This document shows positions 34,360 through 43,454 of a stretch of 64,000 nt of DNA, one piece after another. Every line of letters begins with the position of its first letter. Position 1 is the stretch's first letter. This DNA is from DATHZQ01 sp965216945. GTDB lineage: Bacteria > Actinomycetota > Acidimicrobiia > Spongiisociales > UBA5794. Where the stretch lies: NCBI GenBank assembly GCA_965216945.1, contig CBDCGU010000003.1, forward strand, positions 186,001 through 250,000, read 5' to 3'. The notes beneath the pieces were generated by a model. It ran no database searches. It was not told where the DNA came from and saw only the letters and a list, made by a program, of their open reading frames with translations. Made by a program: the position numbers and the translations under genes.

Positions 34360-36942
34360 ATGCGTGCAGGGGGCCGTCGTCGTGTGGGTGGTGCCGTCTT
34401 GTCGCTCGTGGTGACGGTGGCCATCATCGGAGTTGCGGATCCGTCGGGAGCAGCCGATCCACTGCCCGGAGCCGCGGTGATGGTGTCCCCGATCGGGGGC
34501 AATCAGGTCGAGCCCTCCATTGCCGTCAACCCCACCAACCCCCGCAACCTGGTCGCCGGATACATCGACAACGGCCGCTGCGGCGTCGCGTGGTCGATGA
34601 ACGCCGGAGCGGACTGGAACCAGGCGGTCCTCGCCGAGTCCACCGACGCACCACCCCCTGGGCTGACGGCGTTTGTCAACGCCGGCGATCCGGTGGTCGA
34701 CTTCGCCGCGGACGGGACTGCGTACTACCTCTGCATGAACACCGCCCACACCCCCACAATGAACGCACAGAAGACCCAATACGTCTACACGTCGACCAAC
34801 GGTGGGCAGGATTGGAATGACGCAAGCCCGACGTTGGCCATCGCACCGGCCTACGCCGACGACGACAAGGGCCACATCGTCGTCGATACCAACCCGACCA
34901 GCCCGAATCTCGGCAACGTCTACGTGGCGGCGACCGACCTCGGCAGCGGGCAGGTTCGGTTCGCCCGATCCACCGATGGTGGAGCGTCGTTCTCGACGCC
35001 GATCCCGATCAACGATGCAGACATCGGCTTTGCGGTGAACGTCGCCGTGGGCGCCGACGGGGCCGTGTACGTGGCGTGGGAGGCGGAGGAGCCTGCCGGG
35101 ACGCCGACATGCCCGATCCCGCCGCCACCGGCACCACCCGCGACGTGCGCCATCGGTGTGCGCATCGACCGCTCGGACAACGGTGGCCAGAAATTCGACG
35201 CATTGCCCGGCGGCGGAGACGTCGAAATCCAGAGCACGGGTATCACACTGCGCAACGTTCGCCCCATGCCTGGTCGCGGCAACGGCTTCCCCTACATCGG
35301 CACCCACCCCACGAACCCGAACCTGGTGTATGCGGTGTGGGCCCAGCCGGGGCCGGGCATCGACGACAGCGACATCCACTTCTCCCGGTCGACCGACCGC
35401 GGCGAGAATTGGTCGCCTTCGGTTCGGGTCAACATGGACGTCAATCCGCCCGGCGACTTCTCGAGTCAGTTCTGGCCGACGATGGCGGTGGACCCCGTGG
35501 ACGGCGACATCAACATCATCTGGTACAGCGACGAGAACGACCCGGACCGCACCGACGGTACGCCGCGCATCGACCTGTACTTCACTCGCTCGTCGAACGA
35601 CGGCGTGAGTTTCGACACGCCGGTACGGGTCACACAGACGCCGAGCATACCCACGCCCGGCGCATTCTTCGGCGACTACCTCGGCATCGATGCCTTCGGC
35701 GGCGTCGCCCATCCCCTCTGGGTCGACACGAACCTCAGCACGACGTTCGACGCCGCAACCACCCAGATAGGACCGGCTGATCTGTCGATCGTCAAGACCG
35801 ATCTCGCCGATCCCGTCGTCGCCGGCGGCTCCGTCACCTATGACGTGACGATCACCAACACCGGCCCCGCCGAGGCGCGTGACGTCGTGATCACCGACAT
35901 CTTGCCCGCCGGTACGAGCGTCGCCGCAACGAGCATCCCGTGTACATCCGTCGCAACCGGCACGATCGAGTGTCCGGTGGATGGACCGCTCCAGGCCGGC
36001 GCATCGGCGACCGTCCAAGTCACGCTCGATGTGGAGCCTTCGCTGGTGCACGACGCAGGTGGGGCGGTGACGCTGACCAACACGGCCGCGGTGTCGTCCA
36101 CCCAGCCCGACCCGAATCCGCTCGACAACAGCGCGAGCGAGACGACCACGGTCCTCGCCGAGACGGACCTCGCGGTGACATCGCTCACCGCGTCCGGCTC
36201 CGTCCTCGATCCCATCGTGGGCGGATCGACGACGAGAGCCCTCAGCGCGGCTATCAGCAACGGGGGACCGTCCTCCCCGGTCGACGCAGGCGTCGTATTC
36301 GCTGCCACGTCGGGAGGCGGCTTGTCGGTGGCGCTCGATCCGACGCCGGTGGCCGTGGCCGATCTCGCGGTCGGCGAGTCGCGTACGGCGGAACGCACGG
36401 CCACCATCACGTGCCTTGCGCCCGGGGCCCACACGATCACGTTCTCGGCGTCGGTGTCACCCGACGATCCGGCGACGACCGACCCGAACCCCGTCAACGA
36501 CTCGGCGACGAGCGTCACGACCATCGAGTGCGTGGTGCCGGTGGCGATCAACATCCATCCAGGCAGCCTCACCAATCCGATCCAGGTTGCATCCGGAGGG
36601 GTGGTACCCGTCGCCATCCTGACGACCGGTGCTGGTGAGTACGGCCTGCCGCTCGCATTCGATGCGACGTCGGTCGAGGTGGACTCTGTCCGCTTCGGGA
36701 CGCTGGACGTGCTCCAACTCGGCGCCGGTGCGACGGAGATCCACGGCCGCGGTCACCCCGAGGATTCGCTCGAGCTGGACGAGGTCACCCGGGACGGCGA
36801 CATCGATCTCCTGCTCCACTTCCGAACCAGGGACACGGCAATCGCCGCAGGCACCACGGAGCTCTGCGTCCGAGGTGTCTTCGACGCGGGGGCGCAGGAG
36901 TATGCGTTCGTGGGGTGCGACCAGATCGTGCTCGTCCCGTGA
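34360..36942 (+). CDS. Secreted Asp-box (BNR/sialidase-like) propeller protein with DUF11-type repeats, 860 aa
   Basis: ATG 34360 follows GGGAGG. After a signal peptide (GGAVLSLVVTVAIIGVADPSGAA), residues about 35-470 form a six-bladed propeller with several Asp-boxes (STDGGASFSTP, STDRGENWSPS, SSNDGVSFDTP, and degenerate SMNAGADWNQ). Then follow DUF11-like Ig repeats (ADLSIVKTDLADPVVAGGSVTYDVTITNTG and about 100 residues later TDLAVTSLTAS) and a final beta domain (VAINIHPGSLTNPIQVASGGVVPVAIL). No sialidase catalytic Arg triad is evident, so a binding or surface-display role is more likely than hydrolysis. Residues such as HGRGHPEDSLELDEV suggest metal binding at the end. Confidence 0.88.
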   Translation: MRAGGRRRVGGAVLSLVVTVAIIGVADPSGAADPLPGAAVMVSPIGGNQVEPSIAVNPTNPRNLVAGYIDNGRCGVAWSMNAGADWNQAVLAESTDAPPPGLTAFVNAGDPVVDFAADGTAYYLCMNTAHTPTMNAQKTQYVYTSTNGGQDWNDASPTLAIAPAYADDDKGHIVVDTNPTSPNLGNVYVAATDLGSGQVRFARSTDGGASFSTPIPINDADIGFAVNVAVGADGAVYVAWEAEEPAGTPTCPIPPPPAPPATCAIGVRIDRSDNGGQKFDALPGGGDVEIQSTGITLRNVRPMPGRGNGFPYIGTHPTNPNLVYAVWAQPGPGIDDSDIHFSRSTDRGENWSPSVRVNMDVNPPGDFSSQFWPTMAVDPVDGDINIIWYSDENDPDRTDGTPRIDLYFTRSSNDGVSFDTPVRVTQTPSIPTPGAFFGDYLGIDAFGGVAHPLWVDTNLSTTFDAATTQIGPADLSIVKTDLADPVVAGGSVTYDVTITNTGPAEARDVVITDILPAGTSVAATSIPCTSVATGTIECPVDGPLQAGASATVQVTLDVEPSLVHDAGGAVTLTNTAAVSSTQPDPNPLDNSASETTTVLAETDLAVTSLTASGSVLDPIVGGSTTRALSAAISNGGPSSPVDAGVVFAATSGGGLSVALDPTPVAVADLAVGESRTAERTATITCLAPGAHTITFSASVSPDDPATTDPNPVNDSATSVTTIECVVPVAINIHPGSLTNPIQVASGGVVPVAILTTGAGEYGLPLAFDATSVEVDSVRFGTLDVLQLGAGATEIHGRGHPEDSLELDEVTRDGDIDLLLHFRTRDTAIAAGTTELCVRGVFDAGAQEYAFVGCDQIVLVP

Positions 36943-36963
36943 CCCACTCCGCATCGCCCTTCT

Positions 36964-36991
36964 AGGGGCCGGCGGTCACCCGCCGGCCCCT
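36964..36991 (+). terminator. Perfect 12-bp hairpin terminator after the Asp-box protein
   Basis: AGGGGCCGGCGG (36964-36975) and CCGCCGGCCCCT (36980-36991) pair without mismatch around a TCAC loop, 22 nt after the stop codon. No T tract. It also marks the left edge of a cyclase pseudogene. Confidence 0.82.
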
Positions 36992-36992
36992 G

Positions 36993-37284
36993 TCAGCCGC
37001 GATCCACGCTGCCATCGCTCTACGCAAGGCTCTTGCAGGAATGGACGTCGGAATCCGTGCCGGGATCCACAGCGGTGAGGTCCGCCGCTTCGGGAGCAGA
37101 CGTCGCAGGTCTGGCCGTATCGATCACGAACAGGGTGATGAACGAGGCAGATCCGGGAGAGGTCATGGTCAGCCGAACGGTGCGGGACCTCGTCGCCGGA
37201 TCGCACTTGGCGCTCGAACCTGCGCGCAGCCGCCACCGCAAGGGACTGGCCGAGAGCTGGGAGTTGTTCCGGGTCAACCAGTGA
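36993..37284 (+). pseudogene. Frameshifted 3' remnant of a class III adenylate/guanylate cyclase
   Basis: Immediately after the hairpin, one frame reads AAIHAAIALRKALAGMDVGIRAGIHSGEVRRFG. After a one-base shift near 37091-37097 the next frame reads ADVAGLAVSITNRVMNEADPGEVMVSRTVRDLVAG and ends WELFRVNQ-stop. Together these are the C-terminal third of a class III cyclase domain (the HxGEV and RxxxLAxPGEV blocks) common in actinobacterial cyclase/LuxR proteins. The metal-binding first half is missing. It is a decayed fragment, not a working enzyme, and it differs from the intact cyclase at 47347. Confidence 0.82.
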
Positions 37285-37375
37285 CGTCGCCATCGTGATG
37301 AGCCCCCTCGGTTCGGAGCCGAGCACGACTTCTCACGCCGTCACGCACGTCGCTCGGCTCTCGGGCCTGCAGGGA

Positions 37376-37948
37376 TCACCTGCCTGCCTGAGGCCCGTCC
37401 TCGAAGGGTTCGCTGCTGTACCCGGCGAGCCTGCCGGCGAACGCCAGGAACGGCATCAGCAATCCGGCCACGCCCGGCTGGCGGATGACTGATCGGTGCG
37501 CGTGGGTGAGCACCGCCATCTGGAGCAAGGGAGGTTCACCCGTCTTGTCGTTCACCGCTTGTTCGCGCTTGAGCCTGTCGTACGTCTCGGCGAACACCAT
37601 GAGATCGTGTTCGGGCCTGTACCCGTTCGGGAAGATGACCTCCGACTCGACGATCAGCTGACCACTTCCGACGTTGAGGAACCCGTGAACCTGACCGGGG
37701 GGAACCTCGAACTTCTCCCCCACCGGGAGCTCCGCAACCTCCCGACCCGCTCGAACGATCATGTCCCCCGAGAGGCACTTGAACGTCTCGACGAGGGTTG
37801 GATGGCGGTGGGGGAAGTCCCCTTTGATACCCGGGCCACCCGGATCGCAATCGACGCGGATCACATACCGATCGCCGTGGCTGGCCGGATTCGCCACGAC
37901 TTCGACCACATGGTCGCCAATGTCGAAGACCGTTCCGATGCCGATCAT
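37376..37948 (-). CDS. Cupin-domain protein, 190 aa
   Basis: ATG 37948 has GAGAGG 5 nt upstream. Cupin motif 1 is seen around FPHRHPTLVETFKCLSG (His, His, Glu metal ligands) and motif 2 around VPPGQVHGFLNVG (His). A C-terminal extension (YDRLKREQAVNDKTGEPPLLQMAVL, PFLAFAGRLAGY) is partly hydrophobic. Cupins of this size are metal-dependent isomerases, oxygenases or sensors; no substrate is evident. It is divergent from the metallo-hydrolase gene at 38122. The 91 nt downstream hold only weak hairpins. Confidence 0.85.
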   Translation of the reverse strand: MIGIGTVFDIGDHVVEVVANPASHGDRYVIRVDCDPGGPGIKGDFPHRHPTLVETFKCLSGDMIVRAGREVAELPVGEKFEVPPGQVHGFLNVGSGQLIVESEVIFPNGYRPEHDLMVFAETYDRLKREQAVNDKTGEPPLLQMAVLTHAHRSVIRQPGVAGLLMPFLAFAGRLAGYSSEPFEDGPQAGR

Positions 37949-38121
37949 GATCACCTCTCGGTTGCGATGCTACGTGGCGGAGTCTGTCTCCGCGGATCCG
38001 GTGGAGCGAGTCGTCACCGGCACTCACGAGCTGCCCCGGCGAGAGGTGGCCAGGCTCGTCTCGAGTACGCCGGCGAGCGCTGTCGATCGGTTGCCTGATA
38101 GGTTCGACTCGGAGGTAGCTC

Positions 38122-38979
38122 ATGACCGGCACCGTGTTCTCGTTCGAAGTCGGTGCGTGGGAGTGTGTCTCGCTCCTCGATGGTGAGGCTGTGTTCTCGG
38201 CGACCGAGTTCTTCGGCCGAACACCGCAGGCGGATTTGGAGCGCGCCCTGCTCGCGTCCGACGTGCCACCAAGGGCTCTGCCGCTGGCGATCAACCTGTT
38301 GCTGGCCGGCAACGGGACCCACCTCGCGTTGATCGACACCGGTGTCGGCCGGGACGTAGGGGGTGGAGAGGGGCAGTTGGTGGCCCGCCTCGCCCAAGCC
38401 GGCTTCACGCCGGACGAGATCGATGTCGTGGCCATCACCCATGGGCACTGGGATCACATCGGTGGCCTGACCGACGACGCCGGCCGACCCACGTTTCCAA
38501 GGGCACGCCACGTGATGTCGGAGACAGAGTGGGCCTTCTGGACGTCAGCCGAGAAGCTGGCCGACCTCGAGCCGAGTTCGGCGAAGTGGGCACAGGAGAA
38601 CCTCCCGCCGCTGGCGCATCGGTTCGCATTCCCGTCGGACGGCGATGAGATCGTGCCCGGTCTGACGGCGATGGCGGCGCCGGGACACACGCCCGGTCAG
38701 CTGGCGTATGTCCTGACCTCGGCGGGCCGAGAGCTCATCCACGTCGGCGATGCCGCCCACCACCCACTGCAGATCGCGTTTCCGGAAGTCCGGGCCGCGG
38801 CGGACATGCGGCCGGCGGAAGCTGCCGGCACATGGCGGCATCTGCTGGGACGCGCCGCCGCCGGGCGGGCGCTCCTGTACGGACCTCACTTCCCGTTCCC
38901 CGGGCTGGGACACGTCGAGTCCACCGGTGACGGTTGGACATGGCGACCGCTACCGGTGGGCCGCGGCCCCTTTGACTGA
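38122..38979 (+). CDS. MBL-fold metallo-hydrolase, 285 aa
   Basis: ATG 38122 follows GGAGGT. The zinc site is complete: AITHGHWDHIGGL (HxHxDH), APGHTPGQLAYVL (His), IHVGDAAHH (Asp) and YGPHFPFPGLGHV (final His). The N-terminal half (LPLAINLLLAGNGTHLALIDTGVG) is typical of the AiiA/quorum-quenching and phosphodiesterase-like MBL group. It should hydrolyse a lactone or ester with two Zn ions in the cytosol. Substrate not determinable. It is divergent from the cupin gene and convergent with a methyltransferase gene 25 nt away. Confidence 0.92.
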   Translation: MTGTVFSFEVGAWECVSLLDGEAVFSATEFFGRTPQADLERALLASDVPPRALPLAINLLLAGNGTHLALIDTGVGRDVGGGEGQLVARLAQAGFTPDEIDVVAITHGHWDHIGGLTDDAGRPTFPRARHVMSETEWAFWTSAEKLADLEPSSAKWAQENLPPLAHRFAFPSDGDEIVPGLTAMAAPGHTPGQLAYVLTSAGRELIHVGDAAHHPLQIAFPEVRAAADMRPAEAAGTWRHLLGRAAAGRALLYGPHFPFPGLGHVESTGDGWTWRPLPVGRGPFD

Positions 38980-39004
38980 CACAAGGCTCGGTCGACGCCG
39001 CCAA

Positions 39005-39826
39005 CTACTCTCGCTCGGGCCTCAGGACGTAGACGCGGGTCTCGAGCTTGCCGAGCAGGCGGTAGATGCTCCAGAGGGCGTTGCCGTACATCACGCGGTA
39101 CGGCACCTCTCCCAGCTGTTCGATCATCCGCTTCTTCGCCCTGCGGAGGCGTGAGACCTGTAGGAGATAGTTGGGGACCGTTCCGGCTTCCTGGTTGGCC
39201 TCGACCCACTCTGAGCCGACCACATCGAGGTTTGCGATGGTGAAGCCCATCGCCCGCACGTCGGCCTCGAACCCAGCTACGGACAGCCGCTCTGGATGGG
39301 TCGCCGTGTAGTCACACACCATCTGTCTCTCCCCAGGCTCGAGCGCCGGGGTGGCAAAGACCTGGTGAATCACCATCGCCCCGCTCGGGCGGAGCACGCG
39401 GGCGCACTCGGCAAGCGCGCGTCGCGCATCCGCAACGTGTCCCATCATGTCGCGCGAGAAGACGAGGTCGAACATCCCGTCGTCGGCAGGAATCTGCTCG
39501 ATGGAACCGAGCCGTAGCTCGACGAGGTGGCCGTACTCGTGGCTCGCCAGCAGCTTGCGCCCCTCCGCCAGGTTTGCCTCCACGGGATCCACCGACACCG
39601 CGGTGCATCCAAATCGCTCGGCCATGACGAGCGAGTGGTGACCGTCTCTCCCCCCTATGTCGAGCACCATGTCGCCTGCTCCGACTCCCAGCGCACCCAC
39701 CGTGTCGAACAGGGAGGTACCAGGACGTGGGTCGAGACTCTCGTTGAGGAGCTCGACAGCGGCCTCGTAGTCCCAGTCGCCGTACATCTCTTGGACCGTC
39801 ACAGGCTCTGACCAGTGGCCAACCAT
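39005..39826 (-). CDS. Class I SAM-dependent methyltransferase, 273 aa
   Basis: Rossmann methyltransferase with motif I VLDIGGRDGHHSLVMAERFG (acidic-Gly loop for SAM), the acidic residue of motif II in VSVDPVEANL, motif post-I VFSRDMMGHV and motif III ECARVLRPSGAMVIHQVF. The C-terminal region (YLLQVSRLRRAKKRMIEQLGEVPYRVMYGNALWSIYRLL) is helical and may bind substrate. Acceptor unknown. Isolated on the minus strand; the 185 nt upstream (39827-40011) show no gene. Confidence 0.92.
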   Translation of the reverse strand: MVGHWSEPVTVQEMYGDWDYEAAVELLNESLDPRPGTSLFDTVGALGVGAGDMVLDIGGRDGHHSLVMAERFGCTAVSVDPVEANLAEGRKLLASHEYGHLVELRLGSIEQIPADDGMFDLVFSRDMMGHVADARRALAECARVLRPSGAMVIHQVFATPALEPGERQMVCDYTATHPERLSVAGFEADVRAMGFTIANLDVVGSEWVEANQEAGTVPNYLLQVSRLRRAKKRMIEQLGEVPYRVMYGNALWSIYRLLGKLETRVYVLRPERE

Positions 39827-40011
39827 GCCCGCACGCTACCGACGTGATCCGGTGCACAGATCGGGCCGTGAGTCACTCGTGCCGTGACCGCCGGCCGGAC
39901 TCGAACGAGAGCGGACGTTCCGTCGGTGAGAGAATGTTTCGACTTCTCGTTGGCGCCCTCCGGGAACCGCCGTCATTGCCAAGACCGGCGTGACCACAGC
40001 CCCATGACGAG

Positions 40012-41175
40012 TCACGGGGACGCTGGGCCTGCTGCACCAATGCCTCGGTAGCTCGGAGGCTGCCAGTCGTCGCAGCCGCAGGTCTCTCTCCTCACCAGGC
40101 TGGTATCCAGCACGACGTGATCGGGATCTGGCGATTGGCCGGCGATCAGGAGCTGCAGCATCGAGGCTGCCGTGACACCGGCTCTCCGGGCCGGCAATGC
40201 GACCGTGCTGAGTGCCGGGCGCACGATTGCCGCCAGGTCGATGTCGTCATTGCCGATGAGAGCGATGTCTTCGGGTATGCGCAATCCCCGCTCGGCAATG
40301 GCGTGTGCGGCGCCAAGAGCGAGCATGTCATTGGCGGCGACGACACCCGTCGGACAGTCGGGCAGATCGATGAGGCGACGGGCGCCTTCGAACCCGGCTT
40401 CGATGGTGAAGTCGGCCACCGGCACCACCAGTTGGGCGTCGACGGCGAGGCCGGCTGTATGCAGGGCGCGCTCGTAGCCGCGGTATTTGGGGGCGACATT
40501 GGCGGCGCCGATCGGAGGCGTGATGTACGCGATGCGTTGGTGACCGTGCTCGATCAGGTGGCTGGTGGCCTGCAGGATGGAGCCTTCGAGGTCGAACTCG
40601 ACACCGGGCCCTGGGGCGTCCGGGCAGTCGACGAACACCATCGATGGCCGGCGTCCGGGGGGAGGCAGCGGGGTGCCCGGCGGCAATCCGGGGAAGGTGA
40701 TGATGATGCCGTCCACCTGCCTTGCGATGAGGCGGTCCAAGTAGGTCAGCACCGCATCGGGGCTCTCGTGCGCGTTGCAAGTGAACACGAGGGCACGATG
40801 GTGGGCCGAGGCCGACTCGATCCCGTCGAGCATCGGAGCGTAGAACGGGGCGAAGGCCGGGATGATCACTCCGACCGTGAAACTGGGCAGATCGGGCGAC
40901 GCCAGGGCGGCCCTCGTCCGGTCATACGCCAGCACGGTCGCCCTGCGCCCCTGGCGGATCGTGACGAGCCCATCGGCTTCCAGCTGCCGGTAGGCGGCTC
41001 GCACCGTGTGCAGGTTGACTCCGAGTTCCTCTGCCATGCGCCTGACCGGTGGGAGTTGAGCATCCCGCTCCAACTCCCCACTGGCGATGAGCCAGGCGAG
41101 CTGCTGGCTGATCTGTCCTGCGAGCGGCATCGGTGCGTTCGGATCGATACGAACGAGGGGGGTGTCGCTCTCCAT
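40012..41175 (-). CDS. Hybrid GntR-HTH / LacI-type sugar-binding regulator, 387 aa
   Basis: The N terminus is a GntR winged helix (PLAGQISQQLAWLIASGELERDAQLPPVRRMAEELGVNLHTVRAAYRQLEADGLV). From about residue 98 it becomes a periplasmic-binding-protein-like ligand domain (FTVGVIIPAFAPFYAPMLDGIE, VDGIIITFPG, EHGHQRIAYITPP, GVVAANDMLALGAAHAI, ALIGNDDIDLAAIVRPALSTVALP). This is the known GntR plus Peripla_BP_3 architecture of sugar- or nucleoside-responsive regulators. No ribosome site precedes ATG 41175, but TATACT sits exactly 7 nt upstream, so the mRNA is probably leaderless. It is divergent from the lipoprotein at 41237, its most likely target. A Cys pair near the end (RRETCGCDDW) is unusual. 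Confidence 0.92.
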   Translation of the reverse strand: MESDTPLVRIDPNAPMPLAGQISQQLAWLIASGELERDAQLPPVRRMAEELGVNLHTVRAAYRQLEADGLVTIRQGRRATVLAYDRTRAALASPDLPSFTVGVIIPAFAPFYAPMLDGIESASAHHRALVFTCNAHESPDAVLTYLDRLIARQVDGIIITFPGLPPGTPLPPPGRRPSMVFVDCPDAPGPGVEFDLEGSILQATSHLIEHGHQRIAYITPPIGAANVAPKYRGYERALHTAGLAVDAQLVVPVADFTIEAGFEGARRLIDLPDCPTGVVAANDMLALGAAHAIAERGLRIPEDIALIGNDDIDLAAIVRPALSTVALPARRAGVTAASMLQLLIAGQSPDPDHVVLDTSLVRRETCGCDDWQPPSYRGIGAAGPASP

Positions 41176-41182
41176 TGAAACT

Positions 41183-41213
41183 AGTATAGTGTTATAGAAT
41201 AATAGATCGATCT
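41183..41213. promoter_or_regulatory. Leaderless promoter and palindromes between regulator and lipoprotein
   Basis: On the minus strand TATACT (41188-41183) is followed by 7 nt and then the ATG of the regulator, the geometry of a leaderless -10. It overlaps TATA-GTGT-TATA (41185-41196), an AT-rich symmetric site of GntR-operator type. AGATCGATCT (41204-41213) is a perfect palindrome alongside. Binding here would control both divergent genes. Confidence 0.65.
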
Positions 41214-41236
41214 ACCTGGTCGAGGGAGGCGGTCGT

Positions 41237-42853
41237 ATGCAGAGACGTGTCGCCGTTGGCTTCGCCGCGACGGCCCTGGCGATCGCGGCATGCACGGTGG
41301 AGGCGCCGACCCAGGATGAATCCACCTCGACGATCCCAGGGACGGAGCCGCCCGCAACGTCGGCGCCATCTGCTGTCGGAACACCGACCACCACTACTAC
41401 CACCACCACCTCGCCGGCTGTCATAGGTGCTGCGCCGGGCGGGAGTTTCACGTGGCTCAGGCGAGACGGCGACGCCACCTCGATTCCGTTTGGGAACGTG
41501 GTGGCCACGCAGCGAGGCTTCGCCGTCGTCGAGGCGGTCGTCGGCTCCGACGTGGGATACCTGTGGACCTCTTCCGATGGCTCGCTGTGGGAGCGAAACG
41601 ATCTACCCGTGGACGGCGGAGTCCCCCTGCTCGTACACACCCGATCGGGTTACTGGCTCAGCTCCAACATGGATGATGTGCGCATATGGCATTCCTCCGA
41701 TCTCGTTGCCTGGGAGGAAGTCGACACCACAGCCATGGGCGATGCGTTCCCCATGATGCGCCCCTATGTCGATCCCAGTGGTCCCACCCTCATCGACCTG
41801 TCGCCATGGAACGTGCGCGGCGTCGCCGTCTCGAACGGGGAAACGACAGTGGCGCCGTGGGCAGGAGCCTCGGGGGAAACGCTGCTTGCGGTGTCCGACG
41901 CTTCCGAAACGTCTCTCGTACCGGCCGAGGCGCCATGGGGAGACGAGTTCGCCCAAATCGTGTCGTCCGGAGAGCGCTTCCTTGCCTATGCCGGAGGGCT
42001 GTTCGACGACCCGGGTCCCACCATCTGGAGCTCGCACGAGGGGCTGGTGTGGGAGGAGATCGGGACCGCCCCATTCACCTCGGGCCCCGCTGGCGGCGAG
42101 GCCCACAGCTACCAAGTGGTCGAACGCAACGGCACCCTCCTCGTCCTCGTTGGAGACTTCTGCCACGTCGACTCACTGTGGCGGTCGCCCGACGGCGTCC
42201 AATGGGAGCGCCTCGGCGACAGCCCGGATCGCGGACGATCCTGTGGAGGGAGCCTGCAGGCTGCACCCTTCGGGTGGGTGCTGGTGACCGATGGCGGAAC
42301 CGAACTCCCCGAACCGAACGTGTGGATGTCGGTCGACGGCGACAGCTGGGAGCAGCTCGACACGACTGCGCTCGGTATCAAGGGAGGCGATGGCTCTACG
42401 CCGCACGATCAACTGAGCATCAGCGTTGTGGGCGACCACATCTTCATCCAATCGCTGTTCGGCGAGGATCGCTCCATCTGGGTCGGTCGCTACTGGAACG
42501 AGGAGTGGCCGACCGCCGACGTCTCGATCGGCGAAGGTACGTGCCACTCGACCATCCCCGCCACCAGCGAAGCGGATCGCATCCACCTCGAGATCCACAA
42601 CCACACGCCCGGCCGAACCGCCGTCGTCATCGGTGTCTACGCCGACGGCTACGGGCACGACGACCTCGAGGCCTACGGACGCGACATCTCCGACCGACCC
42701 GACTTCATCGAAGCGCTCGAGATCTTCGAGGTCGGCAGCGGTGAAACGGCCGCCGCAGAGTTCGAGCACGAGCCCGGCAGGTATTTCGTCGTGTGCATGG
42801 ACACGACATCGACCGCGATCGTCCTCGACGACCTCATCGTCCTCCCGTCGTGA
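41237..42853 (+). CDS. Secreted lipoprotein with Thr-rich linker and degenerate propeller, 538 aa
   Basis: ATG 41237 follows GAGGGAGG. A lipobox (LAIAAC, Cys19) marks it as a lipoprotein. A Ser/Thr/Pro linker (about residues 20-62) carries a run of Thr. The body contains repeated WSSDGSLWE, HSSDLVAWEE, WSSHEGLVWEE, RSPDGVQWERL and MSVDGDSWEQL elements, degenerate Asp-boxes of a beta-propeller. A C-terminal domain of about 110 residues follows (STIPATSEADRIHLEIHNHTPGRTAVVIGVYADGYG). Surface-exposed sensing or binding is likely. Divergence from a sugar-type regulator suggests carbohydrate-linked expression. Confidence 0.85.
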   Translation: MQRRVAVGFAATALAIAACTVEAPTQDESTSTIPGTEPPATSAPSAVGTPTTTTTTTTSPAVIGAAPGGSFTWLRRDGDATSIPFGNVVATQRGFAVVEAVVGSDVGYLWTSSDGSLWERNDLPVDGGVPLLVHTRSGYWLSSNMDDVRIWHSSDLVAWEEVDTTAMGDAFPMMRPYVDPSGPTLIDLSPWNVRGVAVSNGETTVAPWAGASGETLLAVSDASETSLVPAEAPWGDEFAQIVSSGERFLAYAGGLFDDPGPTIWSSHEGLVWEEIGTAPFTSGPAGGEAHSYQVVERNGTLLVLVGDFCHVDSLWRSPDGVQWERLGDSPDRGRSCGGSLQAAPFGWVLVTDGGTELPEPNVWMSVDGDSWEQLDTTALGIKGGDGSTPHDQLSISVVGDHIFIQSLFGEDRSIWVGRYWNEEWPTADVSIGEGTCHSTIPATSEADRIHLEIHNHTPGRTAVVIGVYADGYGHDDLEAYGRDISDRPDFIEALEIFEVGSGETAAAEFEHEPGRYFVVCMDTTSTAIVLDDLIVLPS

Positions 42854-43006
42854 GCGTCGGCAGGGGCAACGGTTCGCCGCTCAGACCGAGCCGGTTACGC
42901 AATCCGCCAACGGCGAGCACCCTTGCGGCACGGCCGGGAGGGTGGCGACTTGGGACCCGCGAGGGCGCCAAGCGCAGCCTGAGGTCGTCGGGCGGGAGTT
43001 CGGACT

Positions 43007-43396
43007 TCACGACACGCCAACGTCTGCTGGCGACGCCGCCAGCCTACGATCGAATGTGCCCAGATCAGGGATGTAGCGCGTCGGTTTCATCCCGGCGACC
43101 ATGGCTTCGACGTCGGGGGTGAGCTCGCCGTAGATCTCGACGCCCGTCAGTTCGAGCGCTTCCATCATCTGCGGCGTGGCCGGATTCTCGCCGGCAACGG
43201 CGAAGTGGGCAGCGAGCGCCGCAGAGTCGCTCGCAAGGTTGACGAACGTCACGGTGTCGCCACCTTCGGAGAAGTGCGTATACGTTGCGAAGCCCGGTTC
43301 CTTGGTCGACGCAGTCGCGGAGATCGCCTGCATGGCGTCGCGAAGCTGGTCCTGGAGGCCTTGCTTGACGTTGGCGCGAACGATGAACGTGATCAT
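43007..43396 (-). CDS. Antibiotic-biosynthesis-monooxygenase (ABM)-fold protein, 129 aa
   Basis: ATG 43396 with AAGG upstream. MITFIVRANVKQGLQDQLRDAMQ, EPGFATYTHFSEGGDTVTFVNLASDSAALAAHF fits the dimeric alpha-beta-barrel ABM domain (putative quinol monooxygenase). The C-terminal 35 residues are less typical. These proteins oxidise quinols without a cofactor, or act as small-molecule binding proteins. It lies 58 nt downstream of the SnoaL-like gene on the same strand and is probably co-expressed. Confidence 0.85.
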   Translation of the reverse strand: MITFIVRANVKQGLQDQLRDAMQAISATASTKEPGFATYTHFSEGGDTVTFVNLASDSAALAAHFAVAGENPATPQMMEALELTGVEIYGELTPDVEAMVAGMKPTRYIPDLGTFDRRLAASPADVGVS

Positions 43397-43454
43397 GTGT
43401 GAGCCTTTCGGACGATTGATGGGCGGTCGTCGTACGAGGTTGTGAAGCGGAGAA

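Noticed and set aside
34102..36432. 776-codon minus-strand frame
   Set aside because: Antisense of the Asp-box/DUF11 protein; Arg/Asp/Gly/His-rich without family pattern.
38980..39004. Possible shared terminator between the MBL and methyltransferase genes
   Set aside because: Only 25 nt separate the stops and no stable stem is visible.
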